64,000 nucleotides of DNA from Amarolinea aalborgensis. GTDB taxonomy: Bacteria > Chloroflexota > Anaerolineae > SSC4 > Amarolineaceae. The notes below the pieces were generated by a model. It saw nothing but the letters and a program-made list of their open reading frames with translations. It searched no databases and had not been told where the DNA came from. The stretch's first letter is position 1, and each line of letters starts with the position of its first letter. The stretch covers positions 124,001-188,000 of the forward strand of contig NZ_UETR01000009.1 in NCBI RefSeq assembly GCF_900491745.1, read 5' to 3'. A program made the position numbers and the translations under genes. This document shows positions 54,228 through 63,938 of the stretch, piece by piece.

Positions 54228-55219
54228 AAGTTGCCGTCGTCGGGGTGGGCGCGATGGGGCGCAACCATGCCCGCATCTTCGCCGAAATGCCGCAAACCCA
54301 CCTCGCGGCTGTGGCCGATGTGGATGCTGAGGCGGCTGCGCAGGTGGCGCGGACGTACAAAGCGGAGGCCTACGCCGATTTCGAAAGAATGTTGGCGGTT
54401 GAGCGACCCGATGTGGTGTCGGTGGCAGTGCCCACGCGGCTGCACCAGCCGGTGGCCGTGGCTGTCCTGGAAGCGGGCAGCCATGTCTTTGTGGAAAAAC
54501 CGCTGGCGCTTTCGGTCGCTGATGGTCAAGCGATTCTCGATGCCGTGCATCGCACCGGCCGCAAACTGGCCGTGGGTCACATCGAACGCTTCAACCCAGC
54601 CGTGGTCGAGCTCAAACATCTCCTGGATGAAGGGCAACTGGGGCGCATCTTTCAACTGCGCTCGCGACGCGTCGGCCCCTTTCCGCCCCGCGTTGAAGAT
54701 GTGGGCGTGGTGTTTGACCTGGCAACGCACGAGGTCAACATCCTGGAGTATCTGACGAAAGCACGTGTGACCTCGCTGTATGCGGAAACCGCGCGCGAGA
54801 TTCACGCCGCACACGAAGATCTATTATCGGGCGTTCTGAAGTTTAGCAATGGCGCGGTTGGCGTGCTGGACATCAACTGGCTGACGCCGAAGAAGTTCCG
54901 TGAACTGACGATCATCGGTGAGCGAGGCATGTTTGCCGTCAACTACTTGACCCAGGAGCTGCAGTTTTTCGAGAACAGCAGCGCCAGCAACGGCCAATGG
55001 GAAGGGCTGACGGCATTGATGGGCGTGAGCGAAGGGCGCGTGGTGAAATACGAATTGAAGCGCAAAGAGCCGTTGCGCGCAGAGTTCGAATCTTTTGTCA
55101 GCGCCGTGATTGAGAATCACCCGCCGCTGATTGACGGCGCCGAAGGCCTACGCGCCGTGTTATTGGCCGAGAAGATCGTCGAATCGGGCCGCACACACCA
55201 AATCATCCGACTGACGTGA
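54221..55219 (+). CDS. Gfo/Idh/MocA-family oxidoreductase (WbpB-like)
   Basis: The 332-residue protein has an N-terminal Rossmann fold (VAVVGVGAMGRNHARI), the EKPLALS motif with catalytic Lys, and GHIERFNPAV. It is a UDP-sugar 3-dehydrogenase candidate by pairing with the WbpD-like acetyltransferase. GGAG lies 6 nt upstream. The gene ends the coupled run; a 318-bp gap follows. Confidence 0.9.
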   Translation: MLKVAVVGVGAMGRNHARIFAEMPQTHLAAVADVDAEAAAQVARTYKAEAYADFERMLAVERPDVVSVAVPTRLHQPVAVAVLEAGSHVFVEKPLALSVADGQAILDAVHRTGRKLAVGHIERFNPAVVELKHLLDEGQLGRIFQLRSRRVGPFPPRVEDVGVVFDLATHEVNILEYLTKARVTSLYAETAREIHAAHEDLLSGVLKFSNGAVGVLDINWLTPKKFRELTIIGERGMFAVNYLTQELQFFENSSASNGQWEGLTALMGVSEGRVVKYELKRKEPLRAEFESFVSAVIENHPPLIDGAEGLRAVLLAEKIVESGRTHQIIRLT

Positions 55220-55537
55220 CGCCTATCGCACGCGTTGCATCGAGGGGGCGCCGCCGCAGACCGGAGCGCGGCGTCCGAACCCATCAAATTTGATTTGCCA
55301 AAGGTTTTGGGCTGTGCTAAGATGGCCCGATTTTGGGCGCCTTCCTCGCAGCGACGCGTTGGAAGGTGATCTTTTGTTGACCTTTGTTTTACTGGCCCAA
55401 CATGACAAAGGTCATGGCCGTCTTGGTGAACAAAATGTCATCATCCCCGCGCCTGTTGTTCATCTAGGTTTCATCTTGCGGCCTTAGGATAAGAGCGGAA
55501 AAATAGGATTTTTCGCGGCCTAGACCTATATCTTAAT
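55220..55537 (+). promoter_or_regulatory. Gap with promoter for the methyltransferase gene
   Basis: TTGCCA (55295-55300), 17 bp, TAAGAT (55318-55323) gives a leader of about 200 nt. A 65-residue open frame (55290-55487) has no ribosome-binding site or family feature and is not called. Base composition is AT-richer than the neighbours. Confidence 0.5.
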
Positions 55538-56287
55538 GTGGAGTACGAGAAAAGATTGGCTTCCGCCCAGATAGATCACGAATATCATCCTGACTGGCTC
55601 AACACCGTGGCCTTAGGACAGTACCTGGATCATGTTGAACGCCAGTTTATCTTGTCAACCTTAACCCGTGATCCCTCCGTACACAAACTGGTGGATTTAT
55701 CGGGCGGTTCTGGACGCATTGCCGTTCCCTTGGCTCAGCTTGGATACGATGTGACGGTGACTGACGTCTCGATCATCCCGCTGCGTCGCTTGCGCCAAAA
55801 AGATCATTCGATTCGAGCGGAACTGGTGGATGCCACAACGCCTGTGCTTCCTCTGGCCGATGGCAGTGTAGACGCCGCGTTGTGCATCCAGGTTCCCTTC
55901 TACGTAGAGGATGGACGCAACTGGTTTTTTCGTGAAGTGCACCGAGTCGTTCGCCCGGGGGGCTGGCTGATCGTCACCTCCACCAATCGCCTGTCTTACA
56001 AAGGGTGGCTTCGTCGCTTCCTGCTTGTGCTGGGACGGATGGAGCCGCAATCGTGGCATCGCTTTGAGTATGTCTCCACGCCCGTTGACATGGAGACACG
56101 CTTGAACCAGGCAGGCTTCTCGGTGGAGCGTCACCTCGGCTACAACTGGGCGCCAACACTGCGTTTTTCTGATACCGCGCTGCTGCCGGTGTACACAACG
56201 ATCGAACGGCTCGTGGGGCTTGATCGCATACCAGCGCTCAGTCCCTGGGTCATCACCAGTGCACGCCGCATGCCGCTCGACGCCTGA
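55538..56287 (+). CDS. Class I SAM-dependent methyltransferase
   Basis: The 249-residue protein has the SAM motif VDLSGGSGRIAVPLA, acidic D after the second strand (TVTDVS), and LPLADGSVDAALCIQVPFYV followed by HRVVRPGGWLIV. It is a small-molecule or sugar methyltransferase; the substrate is unknown, but its position in the locus suggests a glycan. GTG 55538 is the start; the nearest purine-rich run is weak. Confidence 0.88.
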   Translation: MEYEKRLASAQIDHEYHPDWLNTVALGQYLDHVERQFILSTLTRDPSVHKLVDLSGGSGRIAVPLAQLGYDVTVTDVSIIPLRRLRQKDHSIRAELVDATTPVLPLADGSVDAALCIQVPFYVEDGRNWFFREVHRVVRPGGWLIVTSTNRLSYKGWLRRFLLVLGRMEPQSWHRFEYVSTPVDMETRLNQAGFSVERHLGYNWAPTLRFSDTALLPVYTTIERLVGLDRIPALSPWVITSARRMPLDA

Positions 56288-56404
56288 CCGCCCACGGACG
56301 CGAGCAAAAGGTTACAAGAATGGACGGTATACTTTGCTCTATACAACAATGACTGCCCACCGTTGGCTGCCGTTCTCCCAGACTGCACACGGAGGGAATT
56401 CGAC

Positions 56405-59203
56405 ATGACGCATCAAACGCTGACTCAATGGGTTGCAGCTTTGATTTGCCTGGCTGTGCTCTTACTGGCCCCGGCGGCGAGCGCCACCAGAGCGACCCAG
56501 GATGCACCGGTTTCTGCGGACGCGCCTGCGGTGACGGCGCCGGCTGCGCCTGGCCCCCCGGCCTCGCGCCCTGGCATCTACTTCAAGGATGATTCGTCGT
56601 TTTGGTATGGCACGGCCGATACCAATCGTTATCACCTGGACGGCACCGTGATGAACTGGTCATGGGCTTACCTGGAAACTGGGTACGGCAGCTATCGCCC
56701 TGATCGCGTCAACTGGCTCTTGAGCCAATCAACAGCCAAAGGCAAAAAGGGCGCGTTCGCCATCAGTCCTTACGGCGGCGGCCGCTCGTATGAAACGGGC
56801 GTGCGCGATTTGCCTGCCTACATGTGGGACACGAACAGCTATCCGGCGGCCGACGTAGATCAGTATACGTTTGAAATTTGTAAGTTCTCTGGTCCGGCCT
56901 GCGCCAATGCAAACGCCGATCACCGACGCTTACCCATGTACTGGCGTCCAGCCTTCCTGCAGCGTTATCGGGCGCTGGCGCAGTATTACGGCGAACGTTA
57001 CATGAACGATACACGGCTCGAGTTCGTGGCCATGGGCTTTGGCACCTACGGTGAAGCCCATATGGTCAACTCAACCGAAGATAAGTACATCATGGAACTG
57101 GCCATGCACGCCGATGGCATTACGAATTACACGCAGGCCTGGCGTGACTACACAACCGACGTCGTAGATGCTTTTTATGACGCGTTCAGTGTGTACGATG
57201 CCAACCAGGGACGACGGGTGTTGAAGAAGCAGCTGCTTGTACAGATCGCTTCGTTTACCTACCAGGTGAGCGAGCGCCGCGACATGGGGGATTATGCCGC
57301 CAGTCTCGGCATCGGCATCTCACTCAACGGCCTGACCCCGGACTTCAACTTTGCTGAAGTCGGCGATGGCCTTTCGGGTTGTCAAAACTGCGGCATGTAC
57401 GATGTGTTGAACTTGCATTACAATCAAGTGCCAACCGTATTCGAGACCTACTGGTACATGCTGCAAAGCCCCCGTTCATTCTACTGGGGCTTGCTCAGCG
57501 GCCTGGATAAACACGCCTATTACCTGCGCCTGGATGAGTCATTGTTCGTGGAGAACAATTCAAGCCCTTACCCGGCGCCGCCCCCCAACATTGATCGCAC
57601 CGAGTACCTTAACATGATCCAGCGTTGGCGGCCTTATGTGGGCGCCAACCTGAGCAATACGCCCAGCGTGTGGGTGGTGATGCGCGACCATCGTAATCCC
57701 ATCTACTACGACTACGCCTTCGAGGAGTCGTCGTTCTTCCCGCAGTTGGGCAATTTCGAATTCTGGCTCTATCAAAACGACAACGTACTTGGTGGTCATA
57801 CCGTGCCAGAGTCCAACGATCCCTTCATCAGCCCGGATCCGGCCATCAATCCGGCCGCGGGCTGGCCCAACAGCTGCGGCGGCATCCCGTGCTTCTCGAC
57901 CTCCTATGTCTACGGGCTGGGGAACTGCGGCGCGCCGGCTGGGGCGGGGCCTGCCTACTGTAACACCAACGCGTACAATCCCGATTTGCCGAGCGGCATG
58001 GAAGGATGGGTTGTACGGCGCACGGCGCAGGAAACCAACAACCCTTACATGTGGCTGCGGGTGCATCCTGACTACATCACCGTCGGCAAGAACACCGTGG
58101 ACATCAAGGTAACCTACGCCGACATGGGCGCCGACACGTGGTCGCTCGATTATGAGGCCATTGGCGGCGTCATGCGCTCCGCCACGCCGAACGGCGGCGC
58201 CAATGCTTACGTGACCAAGACCAACAGCCGCACCTGGAAAACGGCGACGTTCCACATCACCGATGCGCGCATGGGCAAGGGGCTGCGCACGGATGATGGC
58301 GGCCTGGCCGAGAGCGATTTCCGCATCAACGCTCGCGGCGACGGCAATGAGTGGATTCACATGGTGGATGTCAAACTGCTGCAGCATGAGGTCGAACCGA
58401 CGCCAACAGCGACGCCGACGGTGACGCGCACGCCTACGGCAACACCCACGAATACATCAGCGCCAACGAGTACGCCGACGCCAACGAACACGCCCACGCC
58501 GACAAAGACGCCGACCGTGACCCCGACGCCCACGATTACTCCCACGCCGACCCCCAGCGTTGGCTCCATCCAGGGCGTCGTATTCGAGGATTTGAACCAG
58601 AATTGGGTTCTCGACCCCGGCGAACAACCGATCGCGGGAGCCATCATCACGCTGCGCCGCGGCGCCGCCGATCTGAGTCAAATCACGACCGGGGCGAATG
58701 GCGCTTATGCGTTCACCTCACTGACGCCAGACCAGTATCAAGTCAGAGAGACAGACCCGCCCGGCTACACGTCTACCAGTCCAAACAGTTGGCTGCTCGT
58801 CGTTCAGGCCGGCGTGACGCTCACGCAGAATTTCGGCGATATTCCCAAAGCTCGCGCGCAAGGCTTGGTTTATCTCGATGTCAATCAGAACGGTCAGCCA
58901 GACGTGAACGAGCCGCGCCTGAGCGGGGTTGACATACGCTTGCATCGCGACGTCAATCAAAACGGTCAGCTCGACGCCGCGGACGCACTGCTGGGGACCA
59001 CGTCCAGTGACAGCAGCGGACAATATCGGTTCCTTGCACTCGATCCCGGCGCTTACCTGGCGCAGGAAGCGGCGGTTCCCAGCGGCTATGCCGTCATCGG
59101 CAACACCGTGCGCGCCTTTAACATTGCAAATACAGAAACCATCACGGTCAACTTTGCGCACACGCGCTTCATGCAGTGGTACTTTCCGTTGATGGGCCGC
59201 TAA
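56405..59203 (+). CDS. Secreted glycosidase-like protein with SdrD-B domains
   Basis: The 932-residue protein has a signal peptide, then a large TIM-barrel-like domain (residues about 55-520). Its motif GFGTYGEAHM resembles the acid/base region of GH42-like beta-galactosidases. A further beta region, a Thr/Pro linker (about 660-710) and two SdrD-B/CNA-B-type domains (IQGVVFEDLNQNWVLDPGEQ and LVYLDVNQNGQPDVNEP) follow. The tail is WYFPLMGR, like other exported proteins here. GGAGG lies 9 nt before ATG 56405. It may trim or bind the polysaccharide made by this locus; catalysis is unproven. Confidence 0.78.
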   Translation: MTHQTLTQWVAALICLAVLLLAPAASATRATQDAPVSADAPAVTAPAAPGPPASRPGIYFKDDSSFWYGTADTNRYHLDGTVMNWSWAYLETGYGSYRPDRVNWLLSQSTAKGKKGAFAISPYGGGRSYETGVRDLPAYMWDTNSYPAADVDQYTFEICKFSGPACANANADHRRLPMYWRPAFLQRYRALAQYYGERYMNDTRLEFVAMGFGTYGEAHMVNSTEDKYIMELAMHADGITNYTQAWRDYTTDVVDAFYDAFSVYDANQGRRVLKKQLLVQIASFTYQVSERRDMGDYAASLGIGISLNGLTPDFNFAEVGDGLSGCQNCGMYDVLNLHYNQVPTVFETYWYMLQSPRSFYWGLLSGLDKHAYYLRLDESLFVENNSSPYPAPPPNIDRTEYLNMIQRWRPYVGANLSNTPSVWVVMRDHRNPIYYDYAFEESSFFPQLGNFEFWLYQNDNVLGGHTVPESNDPFISPDPAINPAAGWPNSCGGIPCFSTSYVYGLGNCGAPAGAGPAYCNTNAYNPDLPSGMEGWVVRRTAQETNNPYMWLRVHPDYITVGKNTVDIKVTYADMGADTWSLDYEAIGGVMRSATPNGGANAYVTKTNSRTWKTATFHITDARMGKGLRTDDGGLAESDFRINARGDGNEWIHMVDVKLLQHEVEPTPTATPTVTRTPTATPTNTSAPTSTPTPTNTPTPTKTPTVTPTPTITPTPTPSVGSIQGVVFEDLNQNWVLDPGEQPIAGAIITLRRGAADLSQITTGANGAYAFTSLTPDQYQVRETDPPGYTSTSPNSWLLVVQAGVTLTQNFGDIPKARAQGLVYLDVNQNGQPDVNEPRLSGVDIRLHRDVNQNGQLDAADALLGTTSSDSSGQYRFLALDPGAYLAQEAAVPSGYAVIGNTVRAFNIANTETITVNFAHTRFMQWYFPLMGR

Positions 59204-59205
59204 GC

Positions 59206-60522
59206 ATGGCGCAGGCCGATGATGGTAGATCAGGCCGGCAGGTCGGACGAGGTTTCCTGGCTTTCGGCATAGCCGTCACAGCCATGGCCGGGCTCCTGAT
59301 CCTGGGCGCGCCAGCGAGCGCCGCACAACCGATGATGGGCAGCTTGCTGACCCCAACGCCTACCGTGGATGTCAACCAGGCGCCGGATGTCTTCTGCGGC
59401 AGCAGCGTGCAAGGCGATACGCGCGGACAGCCAGCCAATGTGACGACTTACGCCTGTCGCAGCGATTGGCAAGAAACTGGACCTGAGGCTGTTTTTCAGT
59501 TCCACTTTCTGGAGCCGCAGCCGGTGACGATCAGCCTGGCGTCGCTGTTGCCCGGGGTGGACCTGGATGTCTTCCTGCTGGCGTCGGCTGACCCGGCGAG
59601 CTGCGTGGCCGCCGGCGACAGCGGCCTGGCGTTGGCGGACTTGCCCGCCGGCCAGGATTACGTGCTGGTGGTGGATGGGTATCAGGGCAGTGCAGGGCCG
59701 TTCCATTTGACGATTCAGTGTCCGTTTGGCCCCCAGGCTACGGCGACCCCGACGCCTACGCCTACGCTGACAGCGACCCCCACGCGTACACCGACGTCAA
59801 CCGCGACGGCGACCGCCACCGCCACCCTCACGGCCACCGCCTCCCCTACGGCGACGCCAGGGCCGCGGCGGTTGCCCCTGGTAGGATGGCGTATGGCGCC
59901 GACGCCAACGCCGCCGGTGCAAACGCTGGTGTTGCAGCTGGGGCGGAATGGGTTCAGCGATCAGCAGGACACGACGCTAGATAGCTGGCGCCCAACGACG
60001 GCCCAGGGTAACTCGACAACCTTGCTGGCGCGCTGGAATCGTAGTGCGCAGATAGATGAAAAGACGCCGCTGCTGCGCTTTGGCTTGGCCCCGCTCCCCA
60101 CCGCCGCGCATGTGGTTTCGGCCAGTCTGGAAGTGTACGTCGTCGAGCGGAGTTTGCAGACAGACATGGTTCTGCAGGCCTACGGGTTGCAGCGTGCGTG
60201 GAGCGAATTGGCTGCAACCTGGGAACTGGCAACCAGCTCTGTCCGCTGGACAGCGCCGGGCGCGAATGGCCCTGGCCAGGATCGTGATTTTGGTCCGACC
60301 GCCGCAACGCCCATCAGTGCGGTCGGTCGCTGGTATGACGTGGACGTGACGCACGTGCTGCGGCGTTGGCAGGTCAACCGTCAGACCAATCATGGCCTGG
60401 CCCTGAAGGCAAGCGCCGGCAGCGAAAATGCCAATGTAGAGTTTATAATGGCGAGCGCCCAATTTCCCGTGGCCGCACAGCGACCTAAATTAGTGATAAC
60501 TTATTGGACGCCATTGTTCTAG
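59206..60522 (+). CDS. Secreted protein with DNRLRE-type domain
   Basis: The 438-residue protein has an N-terminal signal (GFLAFGIAVTAMAGLLILG), a pre-peptidase-like beta domain (residues about 55-160), a Thr/Pro/Ala linker (about 180-225), and a C-terminal DNRLRE/CBM96-like domain (LLRFGLAPLPTAAHVVSASLEVYVVE, DVDVTHVLRRW, NHGLALKAS). Such domains bind or cap carbohydrate. The linker contains RRLPLVGWR, close to the C-terminal tail motif of other secreted proteins but internal. It starts 2 nt after the previous stop. Confidence 0.8.
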   Translation: MAQADDGRSGRQVGRGFLAFGIAVTAMAGLLILGAPASAAQPMMGSLLTPTPTVDVNQAPDVFCGSSVQGDTRGQPANVTTYACRSDWQETGPEAVFQFHFLEPQPVTISLASLLPGVDLDVFLLASADPASCVAAGDSGLALADLPAGQDYVLVVDGYQGSAGPFHLTIQCPFGPQATATPTPTPTLTATPTRTPTSTATATATATLTATASPTATPGPRRLPLVGWRMAPTPTPPVQTLVLQLGRNGFSDQQDTTLDSWRPTTAQGNSTTLLARWNRSAQIDEKTPLLRFGLAPLPTAAHVVSASLEVYVVERSLQTDMVLQAYGLQRAWSELAATWELATSSVRWTAPGANGPGQDRDFGPTAATPISAVGRWYDVDVTHVLRRWQVNRQTNHGLALKASAGSENANVEFIMASAQFPVAAQRPKLVITYWTPLF

Positions 60523-60536
60523 AGGAGGATTATTCC

Positions 60537-61301
60537 ATGATCGAGGGAGGCATTCGAAGAAGGGGGAACCAGCGCATCGGCTGGCTCGAACTGTTCGACC
60601 TCACGGATGACGAGCAGGCGGTTCAACGGAGGCGTCTGCAAAAAATGATGAATGAACGGGTTTACTTGATTGTCAAGCGCGCTTTTGATATCGTCGTGGC
60701 TTCGCTGCTTCTGATCATCCTGTCGCCCTTGTTCCTCATTTTGGCGCTGGCCGTGAAGCTGGATTCGCCCGGCCCGGTCATATTCGTCAGTCCGCGCGCG
60801 GGCAAAAACGGCAGGCCTTTTCCTTTCTTCAAGTTTCGCTCGATGTACAACGGTGTCAATCACTTAGCCGCGCACCAAGAGTTCGTCAAGCAGTATCTGA
60901 ATGGCGACAACGAGCACGGCGCCCATGACCACAACGGCAATCATATCTTCAAGCCGGCTGTCATCAAACAGGGCGTGACGCCGGTTGGTCGCATCCTGCG
61001 CAAGACAAGCCTGGATGAGCTGCCGCAGTTGATCAATGTGCTGCGCGGCGAGATGTCGCTCGTTGGCCCGCGGCCCCCCATGCCCTATGAGTTGGCCTAC
61101 TACAAGGATTGGCACATGCGCCGCTTGGATGTGACGCCCGGCCTCACCAGCCTGGCGCAGGTCAATGGCCGCAGCAGCCTGCCTTTCGACAAAAGCGCCA
61201 GCCTGGACATCGAATATATCGAAAATCGCACGTTCTGGCTTGACCTACGCATTTTGCTGGCCACCGTTCCGGTCATTCTGACGATGCGTGACGCCGGCTG
61301 A
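60537..61301 (+). CDS. Initiating phosphoglycosyl transferase (sugar transferase)
   Basis: The 254-residue monotopic PGT has one hydrophobic re-entrant/membrane segment (KRAFDIVVASLLLIILSPLF), FFKFRSM, and the catalytic Asp-Glu in KTSLDELPQLINVLRGEMSLVGPRP. It transfers sugar-1-phosphate to undecaprenyl phosphate and so starts repeat-unit synthesis. Thr/His-rich DNEHGAHDHNGNH is an unusual insert before the catalytic segment. GGAGG precedes ATG 60537. An intrinsic terminator follows, closing the locus. Confidence 0.93.
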   Translation: MIEGGIRRRGNQRIGWLELFDLTDDEQAVQRRRLQKMMNERVYLIVKRAFDIVVASLLLIILSPLFLILALAVKLDSPGPVIFVSPRAGKNGRPFPFFKFRSMYNGVNHLAAHQEFVKQYLNGDNEHGAHDHNGNHIFKPAVIKQGVTPVGRILRKTSLDELPQLINVLRGEMSLVGPRPPMPYELAYYKDWHMRRLDVTPGLTSLAQVNGRSSLPFDKSASLDIEYIENRTFWLDLRILLATVPVILTMRDAG

Positions 61302-61328
61302 TCCGGCGCGATCTTTTAGCTGACAGTA

Positions 61329-61385
61329 CACCGGCTTTGGCGTTCGCTGGCTATCACCAGTTCGGCCAAAACCGGTGCTTTTTTT
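61329..61385 (+). terminator. Intrinsic terminator of the polysaccharide locus
   Basis: CACCGG/CCGGTG and TTGGC/GCCAA arms pair around an inner CTGG/CCAG hairpin and are followed by a run of seven T (61379-61385). Confidence 0.75.
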
Positions 61386-61421
61386 GTCCGCCGCCCCGCG
61401 ATGCAGTCTGTGTCATGTACT

Positions 61422-61451
61422 TTGGGCTGTCTCTCCTGTCCGTGCTAAAAT
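61422..61451 (+). promoter_or_regulatory. recJ promoter
   Basis: TTGGGC (61422-61427), 18 bp, TAAAAT (61446-61451). The ATG of recJ is 20 nt after the -10 box, so the leader is about 12 nt and contains GGGGGAG. Confidence 0.5.
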
Positions 61452-61470
61452 AACGGGGGAGACGGCTGTC

Positions 61471-63837
61471 ATGACGCAATTGCATTGGATTGAACCTACA
61501 ACGATCACCGCGCCCCCTGCGCTGGCCGCGGCCGTCGGCGGACACCCCCTCGTGGCCGACATCCTGGCCCGCCGCGGGCTGACCGATCCAGCCGCGGCCG
61601 CAGCGTTCCTTGATTGGCGGCGCTATGCCCCTGCGCCGCCTGCAGACCTGCCCGGCGTTACACCAGCCGCTGATCTCCTCTGGCAAGCCATCCGGCAGCG
61701 CCGTCAGTTGGCCGTATGGGGTGATTTCGACGTAGATGGTCAAACGGCCACAGCCCTGCTGGTGGATGGTCTGCGCGACCTGGGGGCGCAGCCTCATTTC
61801 TTCATCCCCAACCGCCTCAGCGATGGCCATGGCATCAAGCTGCCAACTCTGGAGAAGCTGCTGGCCCGCGGCGTGGATGTCCTCCTGACCTGCGACACGG
61901 GCGTGACCGAGCACGAGGCCCTTGCCCTGGCGCGCGCGCGCGGCGTTCAAGTCATTGTCACCGATCACCACGATCTCCCGCTCGACTTGCCGCCGGTGGA
62001 GGCCCTGGTCGAACCCAAGCTGCTGGCGCGGCAGCACCCCTTGCGCGAACTACCCGGCGTCGGCGTCGCGTTTATCTTGATGCAGGCGCTTTACGGCCGC
62101 GCGGGGCGCGCGGGCGATGAGGCGCGCCTGCTTGACCTGGTGGCCCTGGGGATCGTGGCCGATGTGGCGCGGCAGGTGGGCGACACCCGTTACCTGCTGC
62201 AGCGCGGCCTTCTGGCGCTGCGCCAGTCGTCACGCCTGGGACTGCAGGCCTTGATGACGCAGGCGAATCTCGATCCCGCGCGCGTCGACGCGGAGACGAT
62301 TGGCTTTCAGCTTGGCCCGCGGCTCAACGCGCTGGGGCGCCTGTCCGACGCCACGCAGGCCGTGGAGCTGCTGACCACCGCCGACGCCACGACCGCGCGC
62401 GTCTTGGCGGCTCAGTTGGAAGGGCTGAACAATCAGCGCAAGCTGCTGTGCGATCAGGTTGAGGCTGCCGCGCAAGAGATGCTCGTGCGTGAGCCGTCGC
62501 TGTTGGATGGGCAGATGCTGCTCCTGCTCAATCCGCATTGGCATCCCGGCGTGCTCGGCATTGTCGCCAACCGCCTGGCTGAGCAGTATCGGCGCCCCGT
62601 CCTCCTGTTGATGCAAACGCAGGATGGATTGGCGCGTGGCTCTGCGCGCGGGGTGCCCGGTATTGACCTGGGCGCGGCCATCGCGGCCAATGCGCATCTG
62701 CTGGAACGCTTCGGCGGTCACGCCGGCGCCGCCGGTTTGACCGTGCGCCTGGAACGCGTGCCCGAACTGCGCCGCGCGCTTTCGAACACCGTGGCCGCGA
62801 TTCGCACCACGCCCGACGATGCGTATGCGCTGGCGCTCGATGCGATATTGCCGCTTCAAGACCTATCGCTGCCATTGGTGCAGGAATTGAACCGCCTGGC
62901 GCCTTTCGGCGAAGGCAACCCGCCGGTGACGCTGGCGACCTTGGGCGTGACGGTTCAGAGCCATCGCTTGATCGGGCGCAATCGTCGCCATCGTAAGCTG
63001 ACGGTTGCCGATGAGCAAGGCCATGTGCAGGATGTCGTGTGGTGGGGCGGCGCAGACGCTGATCTACCCGAAGGCGCCCTGGATATCGCGTACACGCTGG
63101 CGCAGAATGAGTTTCGCGGGGACACCTCCCTGCAGTTGGTCGTGCGCGCCGTGCGCTTACGCCGTCCAGAGACCGTCGAGGTGAAAGTCGCGCCCGTGCG
63201 TGCGCCAATTACCGATTTGCGCATGCTGGCTGACCCACTGAGCGCGGTACGCGGCCTGTTGGCGAGCGATGAGAAGTGGCAGATTTGGGGCGAAGGTCAT
63301 GTGGCGTTCGAAGGGCCAGTGCGCGACCGGTGCAGTTTGGACGTTGGCCGGCCATTGATTATCTGGAGTGCGCCGCCAGGGCGGGCCGAACTGGAACGGG
63401 TGTTAGAGCGCGTGGCGCCTCCCCAAATCGCTCTCGTCAACCTGGTGACGGCCGAGGATCGGCTGGAATTATTTCTGCGTAATTTGCTCGGCATGGCGAA
63501 ATTCGCCTTGACACGCCGCGGCGGTGAGATGCACGTGCCGGCTGTGGCGGCCGGTCTCGGCCAACGTGAGCTGACCGTGCGCCGGGGCTTGACCTGGCTC
63601 GAGCGCTTTGGCCGGTTGCAAATTCAGGCCTGGCTGACCAGCGACCGTGTGCGCCTGGCGCCGGTCGCCGAATCAGCCGGGCCTACTGCATCCTCAATCG
63701 AGGCGCGGCGCGAAACTGAACGTGCGATTGCTCAGGCTGAGCTGCATGCGCTCCTGGCGGAAGCGGCCGCATTCCGCGCCTTCTGCCGCCGCGCGCCCAT
63801 CGAAGCATGGCTGGGAGAACCGCAAACACCGGTGTAA
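61471..63837 (+). CDS. recJ: Single-stranded-DNA-specific exonuclease RecJ
   Basis: The 788-residue DHH/DHHA1 phosphoesterase degrades single-stranded DNA 5' to 3' in repair. DHH motifs GDFDVDGQTA, TCDTGVTEHEA and VTDHHDLPL, then the DHHA1 motif RFGGHAGAAGLTV and an OB-like nucleic-acid domain (HRKLTVADEQGHVQDVVWW) are present. The C-terminal 200 residues are an extra region found in some bacterial RecJs. ATG 61471 was chosen for GGGGGAG 9 nt upstream. It is longer than E. coli RecJ (577). Confidence 0.94.
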   Translation: MTQLHWIEPTTITAPPALAAAVGGHPLVADILARRGLTDPAAAAAFLDWRRYAPAPPADLPGVTPAADLLWQAIRQRRQLAVWGDFDVDGQTATALLVDGLRDLGAQPHFFIPNRLSDGHGIKLPTLEKLLARGVDVLLTCDTGVTEHEALALARARGVQVIVTDHHDLPLDLPPVEALVEPKLLARQHPLRELPGVGVAFILMQALYGRAGRAGDEARLLDLVALGIVADVARQVGDTRYLLQRGLLALRQSSRLGLQALMTQANLDPARVDAETIGFQLGPRLNALGRLSDATQAVELLTTADATTARVLAAQLEGLNNQRKLLCDQVEAAAQEMLVREPSLLDGQMLLLLNPHWHPGVLGIVANRLAEQYRRPVLLLMQTQDGLARGSARGVPGIDLGAAIAANAHLLERFGGHAGAAGLTVRLERVPELRRALSNTVAAIRTTPDDAYALALDAILPLQDLSLPLVQELNRLAPFGEGNPPVTLATLGVTVQSHRLIGRNRRHRKLTVADEQGHVQDVVWWGGADADLPEGALDIAYTLAQNEFRGDTSLQLVVRAVRLRRPETVEVKVAPVRAPITDLRMLADPLSAVRGLLASDEKWQIWGEGHVAFEGPVRDRCSLDVGRPLIIWSAPPGRAELERVLERVAPPQIALVNLVTAEDRLELFLRNLLGMAKFALTRRGGEMHVPAVAAGLGQRELTVRRGLTWLERFGRLQIQAWLTSDRVRLAPVAESAGPTASSIEARRETERAIAQAELHALLAEAAAFRAFCRRAPIEAWLGEPQTPV

Positions 63838-63869
63838 CGCCAACGAGGGCGCACCACCGGTCAATAGTC

Positions 63870-63938
63870 TCAGTTTGCCAGGGCCGTAAACATCACAACG
63901 GTCATCATCACGCAGACCACAAGCACGATGAACATCAT
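63870..63938 (-). CDS. Very small single-span membrane protein
   Basis: A 22-codon frame encodes an almost purely hydrophobic peptide (MMFIVLVVCVMM, then TVVMFTALAN). GGAGG at 63944-63948 is 5 nt before the first ATG. An in-frame ATG at 63968 would add MNDPNGMEVY. It is too short to assign a family. The good ribosome-binding site and composition suggest a real small membrane protein, but chance cannot be excluded. Confidence 0.4.
   Translation of the reverse strand: MMFIVLVVCVMMTVVMFTALAN

Noticed and set aside
55290..55487. 65-codon frame upstream of the methyltransferase
   Set aside because: No ribosome-binding site or recognisable domain, and it overlaps a likely promoter.
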